A stretch of DNA of 64,000 bases from Hyphomicrobiales bacterium (GTDB taxonomy: Bacteria > Pseudomonadota > Alphaproteobacteria > Rhizobiales > Rhizobiaceae): positions 269,685-333,684 of the forward strand of contig UCJU01000003.1 in NCBI GenBank assembly GCA_900472925.1. The letters run 5' to 3'. This document shows positions 1-10,120 of the stretch, piece after piece (the first letter of the stretch is position 1; each line of letters opens with the position of its first letter). The translations under genes were made by a program, and so were the position numbers. Below the pieces are notes generated by a model that saw only the letters and a list, made by a program, of their open reading frames with translations, did not search any database and had not been told where the DNA came from.

Positions 1-1744
1 CGGCGCGGTTTTGGCCTGCGGCAATCTGCTTGTTCACATTGTCAAGTGTCGTGCCGAGAACAGCTGCAGCCATCCGGCGCGGATCGACCAGACGAATGCA
101 GCCATGGCTGAGCGCGCGCATATCACGGTTGAAGAAGCTCTTGGCAGGCGTGTCATGCATGTAGATGGCATGGGCGTTGGGGAACAGGATTTTCAGGTCA
201 CCCAGCGCATTGTCGCTGCTCGGTGGCTGACGGACGGATACCGCGTTGGTGGAGCCGTACCAGTTGACACTGGAAGACGAAACCGAACGACCGTTGACCT
301 GAACTTCATAACCTAGGCGGTCCAGATAGGAAGGATCGCGGCGCAGCTTCGGCAGCATCTCGTTGATGATGATCGATTGCGGGACACCCCAGTACGGGTT
401 GAATTCCACTGTCTGGATTTCATCCTCGAAGAAGTAGGTCTGGTTCGACTTTGAACCGATCACCACCTTCATGCCGAAATCCTCGACACCCTGATTGTGG
501 TAGTAGGCCATGAACGCGGGCTGGTTGATGAAGACGAAACGGTCGCCGAGATCAGCAGGCAACCAGCGGATCTGCTCCATGGCGACTTCAAGCTTGGCGA
601 TCTTGGCTTCGTTGCTATCGCCGGTCATCGCGCGCACGGTTGCACGACCAATCACGCCGTCAGCCTTCAGGCCGTTTTCACTCTGGAAAGCCTTGACCAG
701 ATCAACAAGCTCCGGGGTGTATTCCGGCGTCTGCTGGTAGCCAGACAGCGTCGCTGCATGGCCGGTCTTCAGGCTTGCGGATGAGCGATGTTCGATCGCT
801 TTGACGACCGTTGCCATATCGGCATTGTTTTCGCCCGGCTTGAGAACGAGGTCTGCAGGCACGACCACCTTGTGGCTTGCATCCTTGTCTTCATTGCGCA
901 GCTTTGCCAGCTCGGCTTTCAAAGCCAGATACTCGACATTGGATGGCTCGCGGCTGCGCAGGTAAGCACCGACATCCGGGCTCATGCTGGCAAGTTTGAG
1001 AACCGGTGTCAGGTTGACCGTCTTGCGCTTGAAGTCATGATATCCGGACAGCTTGTTCGGATCGACGCGACCACGGTTCGTGTCCTGCACGTAGGCCAGA
1101 ACCTTGGCCGAAAGCGTCAGTTCGAACTGCATCATCGCACGAGGAATAACCTGCTGCTCGGTAACGGAGGCGTTCTGTACCTGGGCAACCGGCTCTGCCG
1201 AAATGCTGGCAGTCACATCCTGAGACGGGGCAGAAATGCTGTAGTCGGCAGGGTTGAGGCCACTGTCACCAACAGTTTCGAAAAATGCGAGAACGGCGCT
1301 GGCGCGCTCGTTCAGATCGCCGTTGGAAACCCAGATCGGCTGTCCACCTGCATTGTAGTAGGCTTCCAGCGCCTTGGCAATTTCAGGCGTCGCAGACAGC
1401 TTGACACCCGCAAGACCTGACGGGAACTTCGACGTGTCGACGGCGCGTGTGCCATCCGCCTTGTATGTATAATAGCGAGGGCCGGACACGCGCGGCAATG
1501 GCTCGGGATCGACATCACGCGCTGCGGCGGCGCCCTGCATTGTCGTAACTCCAGGAAGTCCGCGATCCTGGCGCTCGCTTTCCACTTTCCCTGGGCCACC
1601 GCGGAGAAGGTCCATGAGGGTCACCGCACTGGCTGTGCCAGGCATGGCCGCCGAAACGGACAGACCAAGAGCCAGTATCAATGCAGCCGATGATTTTCCT
1701 GATGTGATTTGCAATTTATTCCTCGCCGCATCCCGCGCCATCAT
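1..1744 (-). CDS. Murein L,D-transpeptidase, YcbB/LdtD type (3' end cut by the window)
   Basis: About 581 codons are visible and the stop lies outside the window. The N-terminus carries a signal peptide (hydrophobic run ending SASA-type near residue 40), so the protein acts in the periplasm. A peptidoglycan-binding-1 repeat lies near residues 335-365. A YkuD transpeptidase domain follows with the motif SHGCIR, catalytic Cys near residue 549 and His near 547. The family makes 3-3 crosslinks in peptidoglycan, which are abundant in polar-growing Rhizobiales. The ATG at 1744 has no clear Shine-Dalgarno. An in-frame TTG at 1714 has AGG six bases upstream and still leaves a complete signal peptide, so it may be the true start. 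The gene is divergent from fumC. Confidence 0.9.
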   Translation of the reverse strand, partial: MMARDAARNKLQITSGKSSAALILALGLSVSAAMPGTASAVTLMDLLRGGPGKVESERQDRGLPGVTTMQGAAAARDVDPEPLPRVSGPRYYTYKADGTRAVDTSKFPSGLAGVKLSATPEIAKALEAYYNAGGQPIWVSNGDLNERASAVLAFFETVGDSGLNPADYSISAPSQDVTASISAEPVAQVQNASVTEQQVIPRAMMQFELTLSAKVLAYVQDTNRGRVDPNKLSGYHDFKRKTVNLTPVLKLASMSPDVGAYLRSREPSNVEYLALKAELAKLRNEDKDASHKVVVPADLVLKPGENNADMATVVKAIEHRSSASLKTGHAATLSGYQQTPEYTPELVDLVKAFQSENGLKADGVIGRATVRAMTGDSNEAKIAKLEVAMEQIRWLPADLGDRFVFINQPAFMAYYHNQGVEDFGMKVVIGSKSNQTYFFEDEIQTVEFNPYWGVPQSIIINEMLPKLRRDPSYLDRLGYEVQVNGRSVSSSSVNWYGSTNAVSVRQPPSSDNALGDLKILFPNAHAIYMHDTPAKSFFNRDMRALSHGCIRLVDPRRMAAAVLGTTLDNVNKQIAAGQNRA

Positions 1745-2169
1745 TCATCGAGGCGCATATAAATGAGTATGTGTCTGTCTAGCTGATTGGCCTGCTTTTG
1801 GAAAGAAAACGCGCGAAGTCCAATCAAGTGCCAGAGATAAGTTTCCGTCGCGAAAAAATCGCTTTGGCATGCGCTCCACGTTTGGCGAGAATAGTTAAAT
1901 TTCTCTTTAATTTCCTAAGATTGCACGAACAAGTTTTCGTAACGATGATCGTAAAATGTAAGAGATCCAAGCTTTCCGGCCACGTGACCCAAAAGTCACG
2001 CAGTCCGACTTTCACGTCGTGGCCGACCAAGCTTTGATACGATGGGTAAATATGGAGGTCCGCAACACGACAGGCTTTCCATGATTGCGCTATCGCTTTA
2101 TATGTCTGCGCGCGCAAGGCGGGCGGAGACGCGGTCTTGACGCTCGACCGCACAGGAGAGGCAGGACCG
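1745..2169. other. Divergent intergenic region between L,D-transpeptidase and fumC
   Basis: These 425 bases contain no convincing gene. They hold an AT-rich stretch near 1895-1920 that may carry promoters, and a structured element at 1967-2035: an 8-bp inverted repeat (CGGCCACG / CGTGGCCG, 1977-1984 and 2018-2025) with an inner hairpin (CGTGAC / GTCACG, 1983-2000), bracketed by direct repeats CCAAGCTTT at 1967-1975 and 2027-2035. Confidence 0.5.
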
Positions 2170-3561
2170 ATGACAGCGACACGCACCGAAACCGACACAT
2201 TTGGCCCAATCGACGTTGCAAGCGACCGTTACTGGGGCGCCCAGGCACAGCGCTCACTTGGCAATTTCAAAATTGGCTGGGAAAAGCAGCCTGCCTCGGT
2301 CGTTCGTGCGCTCGGTATCGTCAAACAGGCCGCAGCCCGCACCAACATGGCGCTGGGCGGGCTCGATGCGCAACTCGGCGAAACCATCATCAAGGCCGCT
2401 CAGGAGGTCATCGATGGCAAGCTGAACGATCATTTCCCTCTCGTCGTCTGGCAAACCGGTTCCGGCACCCAGTCGAACATGAATGCCAACGAAGTCATCT
2501 CCAATCGCGCAATTGAAATGCTCGGCGGTGACATGGGCTCCAAAAAGCCTGTTCATCCGAACGACCACGTCAATATGAGCCAGTCGTCCAACGACACCTA
2601 CCCAACGGCCATGCACATTGCCTGCGCGGAACAGATCGTCCACCATCTTCTGCCAAGCCTCAAGCACCTGCATGCGGCACTGGACGCCAAGGCCAAGGGT
2701 TTTGCCCATATCATCAAGATCGGTCGCACCCATACACAGGATGCAACACCTCTGACGCTCGGCCAGGAGTTTTCCGGCTACGCCGCACAGGTCGCATCTG
2801 CAATCAAGCGGATCGAACTGACATTGTCGGGGCTTTACGAGCTGGCGCAGGGTGGTACCGCCGTTGGCACCGGTCTTAACGCACCGGTCGGTTTTGCCGA
2901 ACAAGTTGCCGAAGAGATTGCCAAGATCACCGGCCTGCCTTTCGTGACGGCCCCCAACAAGTTCGAAGCCCTGGCGGCGCACGATGCAATGGTCTTCGCA
3001 CATGGCGCAATCAACGCCGCAGCTGCGGCGCTTTTCAAAATCGCCAACGACATCCGCTTCCTCGGTTCCGGTCCACGTGCGGGTCTCGGCGAGCTTGCAC
3101 TTCCAGAAAACGAACCTGGCTCTTCGATCATGCCCGGCAAGGTCAATCCGACACAGTCGGAAGCCCTGACGCAGGTTTGCGCGCATATTTTTGGAAATCA
3201 GGCGGCGATTACATTCGCAGGTTCGCAGGGACACTTCGAACTGAACGTCTACAACCCGATGATGGCGTATAATTTCCTGCAGTCGGTTCAACTTCTCGGC
3301 GACGCTGCGGTTTCCTTCACCGACAATTGCGTAGTCGGTATCGAGGCACGCGAAGACAACATCAAGAAGGGCGTAGAGAACTCGTTGATGCTGGTAACGG
3401 CGCTGAACGGCAAGCTCGGCTACGACGCCTGTGCCAAAATCGCCAAGACCGCTCATAAGAACGGTACGACGCTTCGCGAAGAAGCCGTGGGTGGCGGATA
3501 TCTTTCAAACGAGGAGTTCGACCAGTATGTCCGCCCGGAAAATATGATCGGACCTAAATAA
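2170..3561 (+). CDS. fumC: Fumarate hydratase class II
   Basis: This cytosolic TCA-cycle enzyme interconverts fumarate and malate without an iron-sulphur cluster. The 463-residue product has the usual length and carries the fumarase/aspartase signature [11 protein letters not shown] near residues 316-326, plus the class II blocks SGTQSNMN and [12 protein letters not shown] chose the ATG at 2170 because AGGAG lies upstream and the protein then begins [14 protein letters not shown] as in its homologues; an upstream TTG at 2137 would add 11 unlikely residues. A 12-bp perfect hairpin follows the stop. It is monocistronic by position. Confidence 0.97.
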   Translation: MTATRTETDTFGPIDVASDRYWGAQAQRSLGNFKIGWEKQPASVVRALGIVKQAAARTNMALGGLDAQLGETIIKAAQEVIDGKLNDHFPLVVWQTGSGTQSNMNANEVISNRAIEMLGGDMGSKKPVHPNDHVNMSQSSNDTYPTAMHIACAEQIVHHLLPSLKHLHAALDAKAKGFAHIIKIGRTHTQDATPLTLGQEFSGYAAQVASAIKRIELTLSGLYELAQGGTAVGTGLNAPVGFAEQVAEEIAKITGLPFVTAPNKFEALAAHDAMVFAHGAINAAAAALFKIANDIRFLGSGPRAGLGELALPENEPGSSIMPGKVNPTQSEALTQVCAHIFGNQAAITFAGSQGHFELNVYNPMMAYNFLQSVQLLGDAAVSFTDNCVVGIEAREDNIKKGVENSLMLVTALNGKLGYDACAKIAKTAHKNGTTLREEAVGGGYLSNEEFDQYVRPENMIGPK

Positions 3562-3571
3562 ACACAAAGAT

Positions 3572-3598
3572 CAGAAACGGACCAGCGGTCCGTTTCTG
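3572..3598 (+). terminator. Perfect 12-bp hairpin after fumC
   Basis: CAGAAACGGACC (3572-3583) pairs completely with GGTCCGTTTCTG (3587-3598) around an AGC loop, 10 bases after the fumC stop. No T-tract follows, so it may be an mRNA 3'-end stabiliser or factor-assisted terminator rather than a classical intrinsic terminator. Confidence 0.55.
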
Positions 3599-3873
3599 GT
3601 CAAAATTACGATGCTGGACATATTTAAGAATATTCGGGAATTTTACCGAACTATAAGAAATTACCTCTATAAACTCATCCGTAAAATGATATGGGAACTG
3701 ACCCTTCTTTTTTAGGCGATTCTAATTATAAAATAAGCGCCTAAGTAAGTAGTTAGCTGATTATTGGTGTATCTTTCTCTTGAGTAACATTGACGTTCGT
3801 CAAACAAGATTTCCAAAAGAAATTTAGCTGCAACGCAGAGTAAGATACTGAACTTATTTCCGGGAGTGACTTG
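3599..3873. other. AT-rich intergenic region before the GGDEF gene
   Basis: No gene is supported here. The region is AT-rich and probably contains the promoter of the downstream GGDEF gene. The only structure I see is a weak inverted repeat TTCGG / CCGAA near 3633-3650. Confidence 0.4.
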
Positions 3874-4938
3874 ATGAGTAAAGCATCAACGCCGAAGGCA
3901 CCTGATATTGCCTCGCAAATCCTATTTGCCATGCGCAATATGGGTGTGGTTCCCATTCCGCGAAACTATAATCTTTTCTACGAAGCTTACATCGGCTCCA
4001 ACCCTGCGTTGACGCGAGATTTGACGGCGCTCGGCACCCGCGCCACGCAAGAGGAGCTGGACGATCTTGGCTCCCGCTATTTCGATCACACGCATGGCCA
4101 GCTCATAGAAGCTGCCAGAGACAAGCTGAATTCCGAACTCAACGCGCTGTTGATCGTCTTGCAGCACGAACAGACATGCCTTGAAAATTACAACCGTATT
4201 CTGGATGAAACGCGAGCTGGCATTGCGGACAAAAGCCAATCCAGCACGCATCTGCTGCGGACCGCCATATCGATGCTGGTGGACGCCACCGGTGACAAAA
4301 TGACCGAAAATGAAACCACGTTTAAAAGCGTTGATCGTCACGCTGAAGAAATGCAGCAGGTTCGTCTCGAGCTCGATGAGTACAAGCGTATCGCCAACAC
4401 CGATTCGCTGACGCGCCTCGCCAATCGTCGGGCCTTCGATGACAAGCTGGCGTCCATGTACGACACGACGATGGGCCTCCAGTTCTCAGCGTTGGTGCTG
4501 CTGGATGTCGACAATTTCAAGCGTATCAACGATACATTCGGGCATCCCGTCGGAGACAAGATTCTGGCAAGCGTCGCCTCTGTCATAAGAAGCAATATTC
4601 GCAAGGATGGCTTCGTTGCCCGCAGTGGCGGCGAAGAGTTTGCCATCATTCTGGAGAGCAGCAGCCAGGAGGAAGTTCAGGCCGCCTGCGAACGTATTCG
4701 AACGGCTCTCGAAAAAACACCGTTCCGAAACTCCAAGTCAGGCATCGATTATGGTCAGGTGACGATGTCGATCGGTTACTCACTGGCCTCGCAGGCCCAA
4801 AATCCCGGCGAGCTTTATGCTCGCGCCGACACGGCTCTTTATTACGCCAAGGAGACCGGGCGTAACCGCACTGTGTTCTTTGAAGAAGGGATGCAGAAAA
4901 ATTATAATGGCAAGAGCTGGCTCATCTACAAGCAGTAA
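3874..4938 (+). CDS. GGDEF-domain protein, probable diguanylate cyclase
   Basis: The 354-residue protein would make the second messenger c-di-GMP from GTP. The C-terminal GGDEF domain begins near residue 170. It has DVDNFKRINDTFGH (211-224) for metal and substrate binding and the active-site loop SGGEEF (251-256), a functional variant of GGDEF. The autoinhibitory I-site expected upstream as RxxD reads RKDG, so product inhibition may be weak. Residues 1-150 form a helical N-terminal region without transmembrane segments that I do not recognise, so the protein is probably cytosolic. The ATG at 3874 has GGGAG seven bases upstream; a TTG just before it is less likely. Confidence 0.9.
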   Translation: MSKASTPKAPDIASQILFAMRNMGVVPIPRNYNLFYEAYIGSNPALTRDLTALGTRATQEELDDLGSRYFDHTHGQLIEAARDKLNSELNALLIVLQHEQTCLENYNRILDETRAGIADKSQSSTHLLRTAISMLVDATGDKMTENETTFKSVDRHAEEMQQVRLELDEYKRIANTDSLTRLANRRAFDDKLASMYDTTMGLQFSALVLLDVDNFKRINDTFGHPVGDKILASVASVIRSNIRKDGFVARSGGEEFAIILESSSQEEVQAACERIRTALEKTPFRNSKSGIDYGQVTMSIGYSLASQAQNPGELYARADTALYYAKETGRNRTVFFEEGMQKNYNGKSWLIYKQ

Positions 4939-4956
4939 GCCAACATCGACGACGCC

Positions 4957-5565
4957 TTACCACATGGTCTTGGCTGCTCGCTCGGGCCATTCCCTATCAT
5001 AGGTATCCTTGTCGAAATCCGCCTTGGCGGCTTTCATCAAAGCACCCGGAGTGGGCAGCGAGGCAGGATCAACAAAGTTTTCCGCCTTCCAGAGTTCGGA
5101 GCGGATGAGCGCTCGCGCGCACTGGAAATAGACTTCATCGATGGTGACCACCGTTACCGTGCGTGGATGTTTTCCATCCATCTCGAAACTGTCGAGCAGT
5201 GCCGGGTCTATGGATACGACCGCCTTGCCATTGATGCGCATGGTCGTGTTGGAGCCCGGGACGAGAAACATCATCGCCACGCGCGGATCGCGAACGATGT
5301 TCATCAACGAGTCGATCCGGTTGTTGCCGCGCCAGTCGGGGAGCAGAACCGTCTTGTCATCCTGAACCCTGACGACGCCGCCCTTGTCACCGCGCGGTGA
5401 GCAGTCCATACCTTCAGGACCGACCGTTGCCAGAGCCACGAATGGCGACGCTTCGATCATCTGCCTGTATTCATCTGTCAGCGCTGGCGTGACCTTGATG
5501 TAGGAAGGTTGGGCGACGGTGCCGTAAATCTTCTTCAAATCGTCAACAGAACGAATGACAGTCAT
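4957..5565 (-). CDS. Pyridoxamine 5'-phosphate oxidase-like FMN-binding protein
   Basis: The 202-residue product belongs to the PNPOx-like split-barrel flavoprotein superfamily, in the subgroup of about 200 residues often labelled MSMEG_1061-type. Visible family features are the strand FVALATVGPEGMDCSPRGDKGG, the segment RGNNRIDSLMNIVRDPRVAMMFLVPG that lines the flavin site, and a C-terminal extension with CARALIRSELW. The substrate is unknown; these proteins are usually not true PNP oxidases. The start at 5565 has AGAGGA upstream; earlier starts add a lysine-rich leader. It lies 63 bases downstream of the antiporter gene on the same strand and could share its transcript. Confidence 0.8.
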   Translation of the reverse strand: MTVIRSVDDLKKIYGTVAQPSYIKVTPALTDEYRQMIEASPFVALATVGPEGMDCSPRGDKGGVVRVQDDKTVLLPDWRGNNRIDSLMNIVRDPRVAMMFLVPGSNTTMRINGKAVVSIDPALLDSFEMDGKHPRTVTVVTIDEVYFQCARALIRSELWKAENFVDPASLPTPGALMKAAKADFDKDTYDREWPERAAKTMW

Positions 5566-5628
5566 TATGCTTTTCCTCTTCTCGGCCTGTTTGAAAAGCA
5601 TCCCTGCGACAATGGTGTGACGACGTCG

Positions 5629-7446
5629 CTAGTTTTGCTCTGCTGCTTCCTGCCTTGCTTCACGTTCCGCACGTTCACGGGCTGTGCGAGCGGCTACGAT
5701 ATCGGCAGGCTGAGCATTTCCACGAATGAGCGACCGCCCAGCGTAAACACCACCGACGACCTCAAGCGCAAAACGCTCCTTGTCGACATCACGGAACTCC
5801 TCAACGAGCCGTTCGGCAATATCGGTCTCCTCACCGATTTCGGTCAACACTTTTTCGCTGAAGTTCAGCGCGGATTCGTAGGTTTCGCGGATTTGATAAT
5901 CCACACCGGCTTTCAACAGATCGAGTGCATGACCACGGTCAAAGGCACGTGCCAGTACCGGCACCAGCGGAAATTCGTGCTTGACGATTTCGGCAATGCG
6001 GACTGCGGCTTCCTTGTCATCGACGCAGATCAACACCGCGCGAGCTGAACCCGCTCCAGCCGCATGCAAAATCTCGGAGCGAGATCCATCACCATAGTAG
6101 ACCTTGAAGCCGAAGCCGGCGGCGTCGCGTACGAAATCCGCATCCTTGTCCACCAGCGACAAGGTGTATCCCCGAGCCAGAAGCGGCTGACTGACGATCT
6201 GGCCAAAACGACCAAAGCCGATCATGAGAATGCTGCCATCGACATTTTCGGGCAGATCCAGATCGTCGGTCCTGGGAGCTTTCTTTGGCATGATGCGATC
6301 ATGGGCGATCACCATCAACGGCGTCAGGATCATCGAGAGAATGATGGTCGCCGTCAGCACCGCATTGGCTTCGGCATCCAGAATACCTGCGGCAGCGGCG
6401 GCGGAATAGAGCACGAACGCGAACTCGCCACCCTGCGCCATCAACACGGCACGCTCGATGCTTTCGCGCTGGCATGTTCCCATCACCCGCGCCACGCAAT
6501 AAATCAACAGCGCCTTGATGAGCATGTAGGCAACGACGCTCATCAGCACCAGTTGCCAGTTCGCAGCAATAACCGTCAGATCGATCGCCATGCCGACGCC
6601 CAAGAAGAAAAGGCCGAGCAGAATGCCGCGGAAGGGTTCGATATCGGCTTCCAGCTGATGCCGGAACGACGATTCCGACAACAGAACACCGGCAAGGAAC
6701 GCGCCCATGGCCATGGACAGGCCACTGACCTGCATAAGCAGCGCCGATCCGAGAACAACCAGCAAGGCCGCCGCCGTCATGACCTCCCGCGCACCGGACG
6801 CCGCCAGAAGCCGGAAGAAGGGATTGAGCAAATACCGGCCCGCAACGATCAATGCTGCGATGGCGGCCAGTGCAATGCCGATAGAGGTCAGCCGCTCGCT
6901 CAGTGTTACTGCCTCACCACCCGCGCCGAGGAAGGCAACCAGTACCAGCAGTGGCACGATGGCCAAATCCTCAAACAGAAGGATGGCGATGATGCGCTGA
7001 CCTTTGAGCGTCGACATGCTGTTCCGCTCCTGCAACATCTGCATCACGATGGCGGTGGATGTCAGCACGAAACCGGTGCCAGCCACAAAAGACGGAATGA
7101 GAGAGAAACCGAGAGCAAGACCAATGAGCATCAAGCCGACCATGCAGGTCAACACCTGCAGGGCACCAAGCCCGAAAATGTCCTTGCGCATGGACCACAG
7201 GCGAGAGGGCTGCATTTCAAGGCCGATGATGAACAGGAACATGACCACGCCAAGTTCGGCAATGTGGATAATAGCTTGCGGATCGGAGAAGGCACCAAAG
7301 CCGAATGGGCCAATGACCAAGCCGGCGGCAAGATATCCGAGAACAGAGCCCAGCCCGATGCGCTTGAAGATCGGGGCGGCTACAACGCCTGCCGCCAGCA
7401 GGACAACAACTTGTGCCAGATCATTTGCATTTCCCTCGACCGCCAA
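5629..7446 (-). CDS. CPA2-family cation:proton antiporter with TrkA-N domain (Kef type)
   Basis: This 605-residue inner-membrane protein has about a dozen transmembrane helices in residues 1-390, including the CPA2 segment ELGVVMFLFIIGLEM. A cytosolic Rossmann TrkA-N (RCK) domain follows, with GFGRFGQIV near residue 408. Family members exchange or release K+ (or Na+) for H+ under control of the nucleotide-binding domain. No KefF/KefG partner gene is adjacent. Translation appears to begin at TTG 7446, preceded by GGGGGTG; no in-frame ATG is available nearby. The C-terminal tail is rich in Arg, Glu and Ala. Confidence 0.9.
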   Translation of the reverse strand: MAVEGNANDLAQVVVLLAAGVVAAPIFKRIGLGSVLGYLAAGLVIGPFGFGAFSDPQAIIHIAELGVVMFLFIIGLEMQPSRLWSMRKDIFGLGALQVLTCMVGLMLIGLALGFSLIPSFVAGTGFVLTSTAIVMQMLQERNSMSTLKGQRIIAILLFEDLAIVPLLVLVAFLGAGGEAVTLSERLTSIGIALAAIAALIVAGRYLLNPFFRLLAASGAREVMTAAALLVVLGSALLMQVSGLSMAMGAFLAGVLLSESSFRHQLEADIEPFRGILLGLFFLGVGMAIDLTVIAANWQLVLMSVVAYMLIKALLIYCVARVMGTCQRESIERAVLMAQGGEFAFVLYSAAAAAGILDAEANAVLTATIILSMILTPLMVIAHDRIMPKKAPRTDDLDLPENVDGSILMIGFGRFGQIVSQPLLARGYTLSLVDKDADFVRDAAGFGFKVYYGDGSRSEILHAAGAGSARAVLICVDDKEAAVRIAEIVKHEFPLVPVLARAFDRGHALDLLKAGVDYQIRETYESALNFSEKVLTEIGEETDIAERLVEEFRDVDKERFALEVVGGVYAGRSLIRGNAQPADIVAARTARERAEREARQEAAEQN

Positions 7447-7484
7447 AATGTCACCCCCGTAACCTCATGAAATATAGCGCTCTG

Positions 7485-7853
7485 CTACCGGAATTTCGTA
7501 TCCCGGCTCAAGCCTTTTTCAGCCAGTTCCTGCTCGTAAGCGCTGAACAGACTGTCACCCTCCTGCCCGAGTTCCAGCAGGTAGCGCCACGTAAAAATTC
7601 CGCTATCGTGACCGTCGTCGAAAGCGATCCTCACCGCGTAATTTCCCGTCGCGACGACGGAGCGGATTGCGACGTTGCGTTTGCCGGGCACGGTTATCTT
7701 CTGACCAGGACCATGCCCCTGCACTTCCGCCGACGGAGACAGCACGCGCAGCATTTCCGCCGGTAGATCGAATGATTGCCCATTATCGAATTCAACGACC
7801 AGATGCTGGCGATCTTTGGAAACCCACAATTCGGTCGGCCAAGGTTCATTCAT
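7485..7853 (-). CDS. DUF971 (gamma-butyrobetaine hydroxylase-like N-terminal) protein
   Basis: The 122-residue protein is a stand-alone copy of the small domain that forms the N-terminus of gamma-butyrobetaine hydroxylase. It shows WPTELWVSKDRQHLVVEFDNG, LPAEMLR.LSPSAEVQGHGPG and the ending FTWRYLLELG typical of DUF971. The free-standing family has no firmly established function. I chose ATG 7853 because it gives the family length; the ORF can be extended 31 residues upstream without support. It is divergent from moaA, a common neighbour in rhizobia, and has 38 bases to the antiporter start downstream. Confidence 0.82.
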   Translation of the reverse strand: MNEPWPTELWVSKDRQHLVVEFDNGQSFDLPAEMLRVLSPSAEVQGHGPGQKITVPGKRNVAIRSVVATGNYAVRIAFDDGHDSGIFTWRYLLELGQEGDSLFSAYEQELAEKGLSRDTKFR

Positions 7854-7972
7854 GTCTTCATTTCCAAACCGTGATATATCCCGAACACTTACGACCTTGT
7901 CTGCACTGCGGCAAGGCATTACATGATGAGCTAAGGTAGCAGACACTCTGCACTATCAATGGAGATTTTAGG

Positions 7973-9022
7973 TTGAACAGCTTTCCCGGAGCGCTGCACC
8001 CGGCGACATCCTTAAATGAAAGCACGAGCCCGATGGTTGACCCCTTCGGACGCTCCGTCACGTATCTGCGCGTTTCCGTCACAGACCGCTGTGACTTTCG
8101 TTGTACCTATTGCATGTCCGAACACATGACGTTCCTGCCGAAGAAGGATCTTCTGACGTTGGAAGAGCTCGATAGGCTCTGTTCCGCCTTCATCGCAAAA
8201 GGTGTTCGCCGCATCCGGCTGACGGGTGGCGAACCGTTGGTGCGCAAGAATATCATGCATCTGGTGCGCGATCTTGGTCGCCATATCGATGCGGGCACGC
8301 TGGACGAGTTGACGCTGACGACAAACGGTTCGCAGCTGGCGACCCACGCAGCAGAACTGTATGATTGCGGCGTACGTCGAATCAACGTCTCGCTCGACAC
8401 GCTCGATCCCGACAAGTTTCGCCAGATCACCCGCTGGGGCGATTTCTCCAAGGTGATGAACGGCATCGATGCCGCACTTGCCGCTGGCATCAAGATCAAG
8501 CTCAACGCTGTTGCGCTGAAGGATTTCAACGAGCATGAAATTCCCGAATTGTTGCGCTTTGCTCATGCGCGCGGCATGGATCTCACTGTGATCGAAACCA
8601 TGCCCATGGGTGACATCGAGGAAGATCGGACCGACCGCTATCTGCCTCTCTCCCAGGTTCGGGCCTCCTTGGAAAAGCAATTCACTCTCAGCGACATTAA
8701 TTATCAGACCGGCGGCCCGGCCCGCTACGTCGAGGTAAAGGAGACCTCGGGTCGTCTCGGCTTCATTACGCCGATGACCCATAATTTCTGCGAAAGCTGC
8801 AACCGTGTTCGCCTGACATGCACCGGCACTCTCTATATGTGTCTTGGTCAGGATGACGCCGCTGATCTGCGCACTGCCCTTCGCGCATCCGACGACAACG
8901 GCCTTCTGTCGCAAGCCATCGATGATGCCATTCTTCGCAAGCCCAAGGGCCACGACTTCGTCATCGACCGAACTCACAAACGCCCCGCCGTTGCGCGCCA
9001 CATGAGCGTCACCGGCGGCTGA
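7973..9022 (+). CDS. moaA: GTP 3',8-cyclase (molybdenum cofactor biosynthesis)
   Basis: MoaA is a cytosolic radical-SAM enzyme that performs the first step of molybdopterin synthesis on GTP. The 349-residue protein has the SAM cluster motif CDFRCTYC (Cys40, Cys44, Cys47), the TGGEPL motif, the C-terminal cluster pattern C-x2-C-x13-C in FCESC...MC, and the conserved double glycine at the very end (SVTGG). Translation seems to start at TTG 7973, with GGAGA seven bases upstream; an ATG at 8033 would remove 20 residues ahead of the conserved VDPFGR. The gene heads a set with mobA and mobB further on. Confidence 0.96.
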   Translation: MNSFPGALHPATSLNESTSPMVDPFGRSVTYLRVSVTDRCDFRCTYCMSEHMTFLPKKDLLTLEELDRLCSAFIAKGVRRIRLTGGEPLVRKNIMHLVRDLGRHIDAGTLDELTLTTNGSQLATHAAELYDCGVRRINVSLDTLDPDKFRQITRWGDFSKVMNGIDAALAAGIKIKLNAVALKDFNEHEIPELLRFAHARGMDLTVIETMPMGDIEEDRTDRYLPLSQVRASLEKQFTLSDINYQTGGPARYVEVKETSGRLGFITPMTHNFCESCNRVRLTCTGTLYMCLGQDDAADLRTALRASDDNGLLSQAIDDAILRKPKGHDFVIDRTHKRPAVARHMSVTGG

Positions 9023-9117
9023 CGCGGTTTTACTCGACCATCCAGCATAATTCGATTGAATTCGAATTCCCACCATGTCACGACCTCATATTAGACGAGT
9101 GGGCGGAGTCGTCATAT

Positions 9118-10065
9118 GTGCACCGCATGATGGCGCTTCGTTTTGTATCTGGGATTGGACTGATGGCATTGACGGACAACACCCGCGGCGCGTTGCTGAT
9201 GGCGCTCGCGATGGCCTCGTTTACCGTCAACGACGCCTTCACCAAATCCGTCACACCCTATATCAACACAGGTCAAATTCTCTTTGTTCGCGGCATCATC
9301 ACCTGTGTGCTGGTATTTTTCATCGCCCGCCATATGGGAGCATTGCGCCCCATCAAGACATTGCTGCGGCCCATCATCGTGTTACGGTGCCTGTGCGAGG
9401 TCTCGGCCTCCATTCTCTACCTTAAAGCGCTGGCAATGATGGGCTTTGCGAATGTCTCGGCGATCATGCAGTCGCTGCCACTGGCGGTGACATTGGGCGC
9501 GGCTTTGTTCCTCAACGAGACAGTGGGCTGGCGCCGCTGGACAGCCATCCTCGTCGGTCTTCTCGGCGTCTTGATCATTCTCAGACCCGGCCCGGATGGT
9601 TTTACCTTCGGCGCATTGCTGGTCGTTGGTGCTGTCTTCGTCACCGCCGGACGCGATCTGCTCACCCGCCGCATGTATACCGACATACCGTCCATGACGG
9701 TGACGATGACGACATCATTCGTCAACACGATCTTCGGCGCTGCTCTCATCGCACCCTTTGGCGGCTGGCAGCCGATGGACGGATATGTCTGGTCACATCT
9801 GTTCGCATCCGCGGTTCTGGTGGTCATCGGCTATCAGGCCGTCATTCTTTCCATGCGCAGCGGGGACATCGCATTTGTCGCGCCTTTTCGCTACACCAGC
9901 ATGATCTGGGCCTTTACAATCGGCTACTTCGTGTTCGGTGAGAGCATGAATTCCTGGATTTTGCTTGGCACGGCCATTATCGTCGCCTCGGGACTCTATA
10001 CGTTCTACCGCGAAAGCAGGCGACACCAGCCGCCGATCGCCAAAACCTCCACGAGAATCCAATGA
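9118..10065 (+). CDS. EamA/DMT-family transporter
   Basis: The 315-residue inner-membrane protein has about ten predicted helices arranged as two EamA repeats, with the typical helix-end segments [25 protein letters not shown] and [27 protein letters not shown]. The substrate cannot be inferred from sequence. GTG 9118 has GGAG nine bases upstream; ATGs at 9127 and 9163 are alternatives, and MALTDNTRG from 9163 resembles the usual start of homologues. It sits between moaA and mobA, but nothing shows a role in molybdenum metabolism. Confidence 0.85.
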   Translation: MHRMMALRFVSGIGLMALTDNTRGALLMALAMASFTVNDAFTKSVTPYINTGQILFVRGIITCVLVFFIARHMGALRPIKTLLRPIIVLRCLCEVSASILYLKALAMMGFANVSAIMQSLPLAVTLGAALFLNETVGWRRWTAILVGLLGVLIILRPGPDGFTFGALLVVGAVFVTAGRDLLTRRMYTDIPSMTVTMTTSFVNTIFGAALIAPFGGWQPMDGYVWSHLFASAVLVVIGYQAVILSMRSGDIAFVAPFRYTSMIWAFTIGYFVFGESMNSWILLGTAIIVASGLYTFYRESRRHQPPIAKTSTRIQ

Positions 10066-10120
10066 ATTTCCGCAGAAAATCAGCGCACCTCGGCCAGAGA
10101 TTGCAGCAGGGCAAAGCGTG

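Noticed and set aside
1895-1920. CtrA-like TTAA repeats
   Set aside because: The two TTAA sites are 8 bases apart instead of 7; the same off-spacing occurs near 13150, so neither is a convincing CtrA box.
1824-2198. A 124-codon minus-strand frame crossing into the fumC start
   Set aside because: No Shine-Dalgarno, no family features, and it would overlap the fumC translation start and the inverted-repeat element.
2254-3456. A 400-codon minus-strand open frame opposite fumC
   Set aside because: Antisense shadow of fumC, with Cys/Arg-rich composition and no recognisable family.
6064-7470. A 468-codon open frame on the plus strand opposite the Kef-type antiporter
   Set aside because: The product is rich in His, Gln and Arg as expected from antisense reading of membrane-helix codons, and the minus-strand gene is unambiguous.
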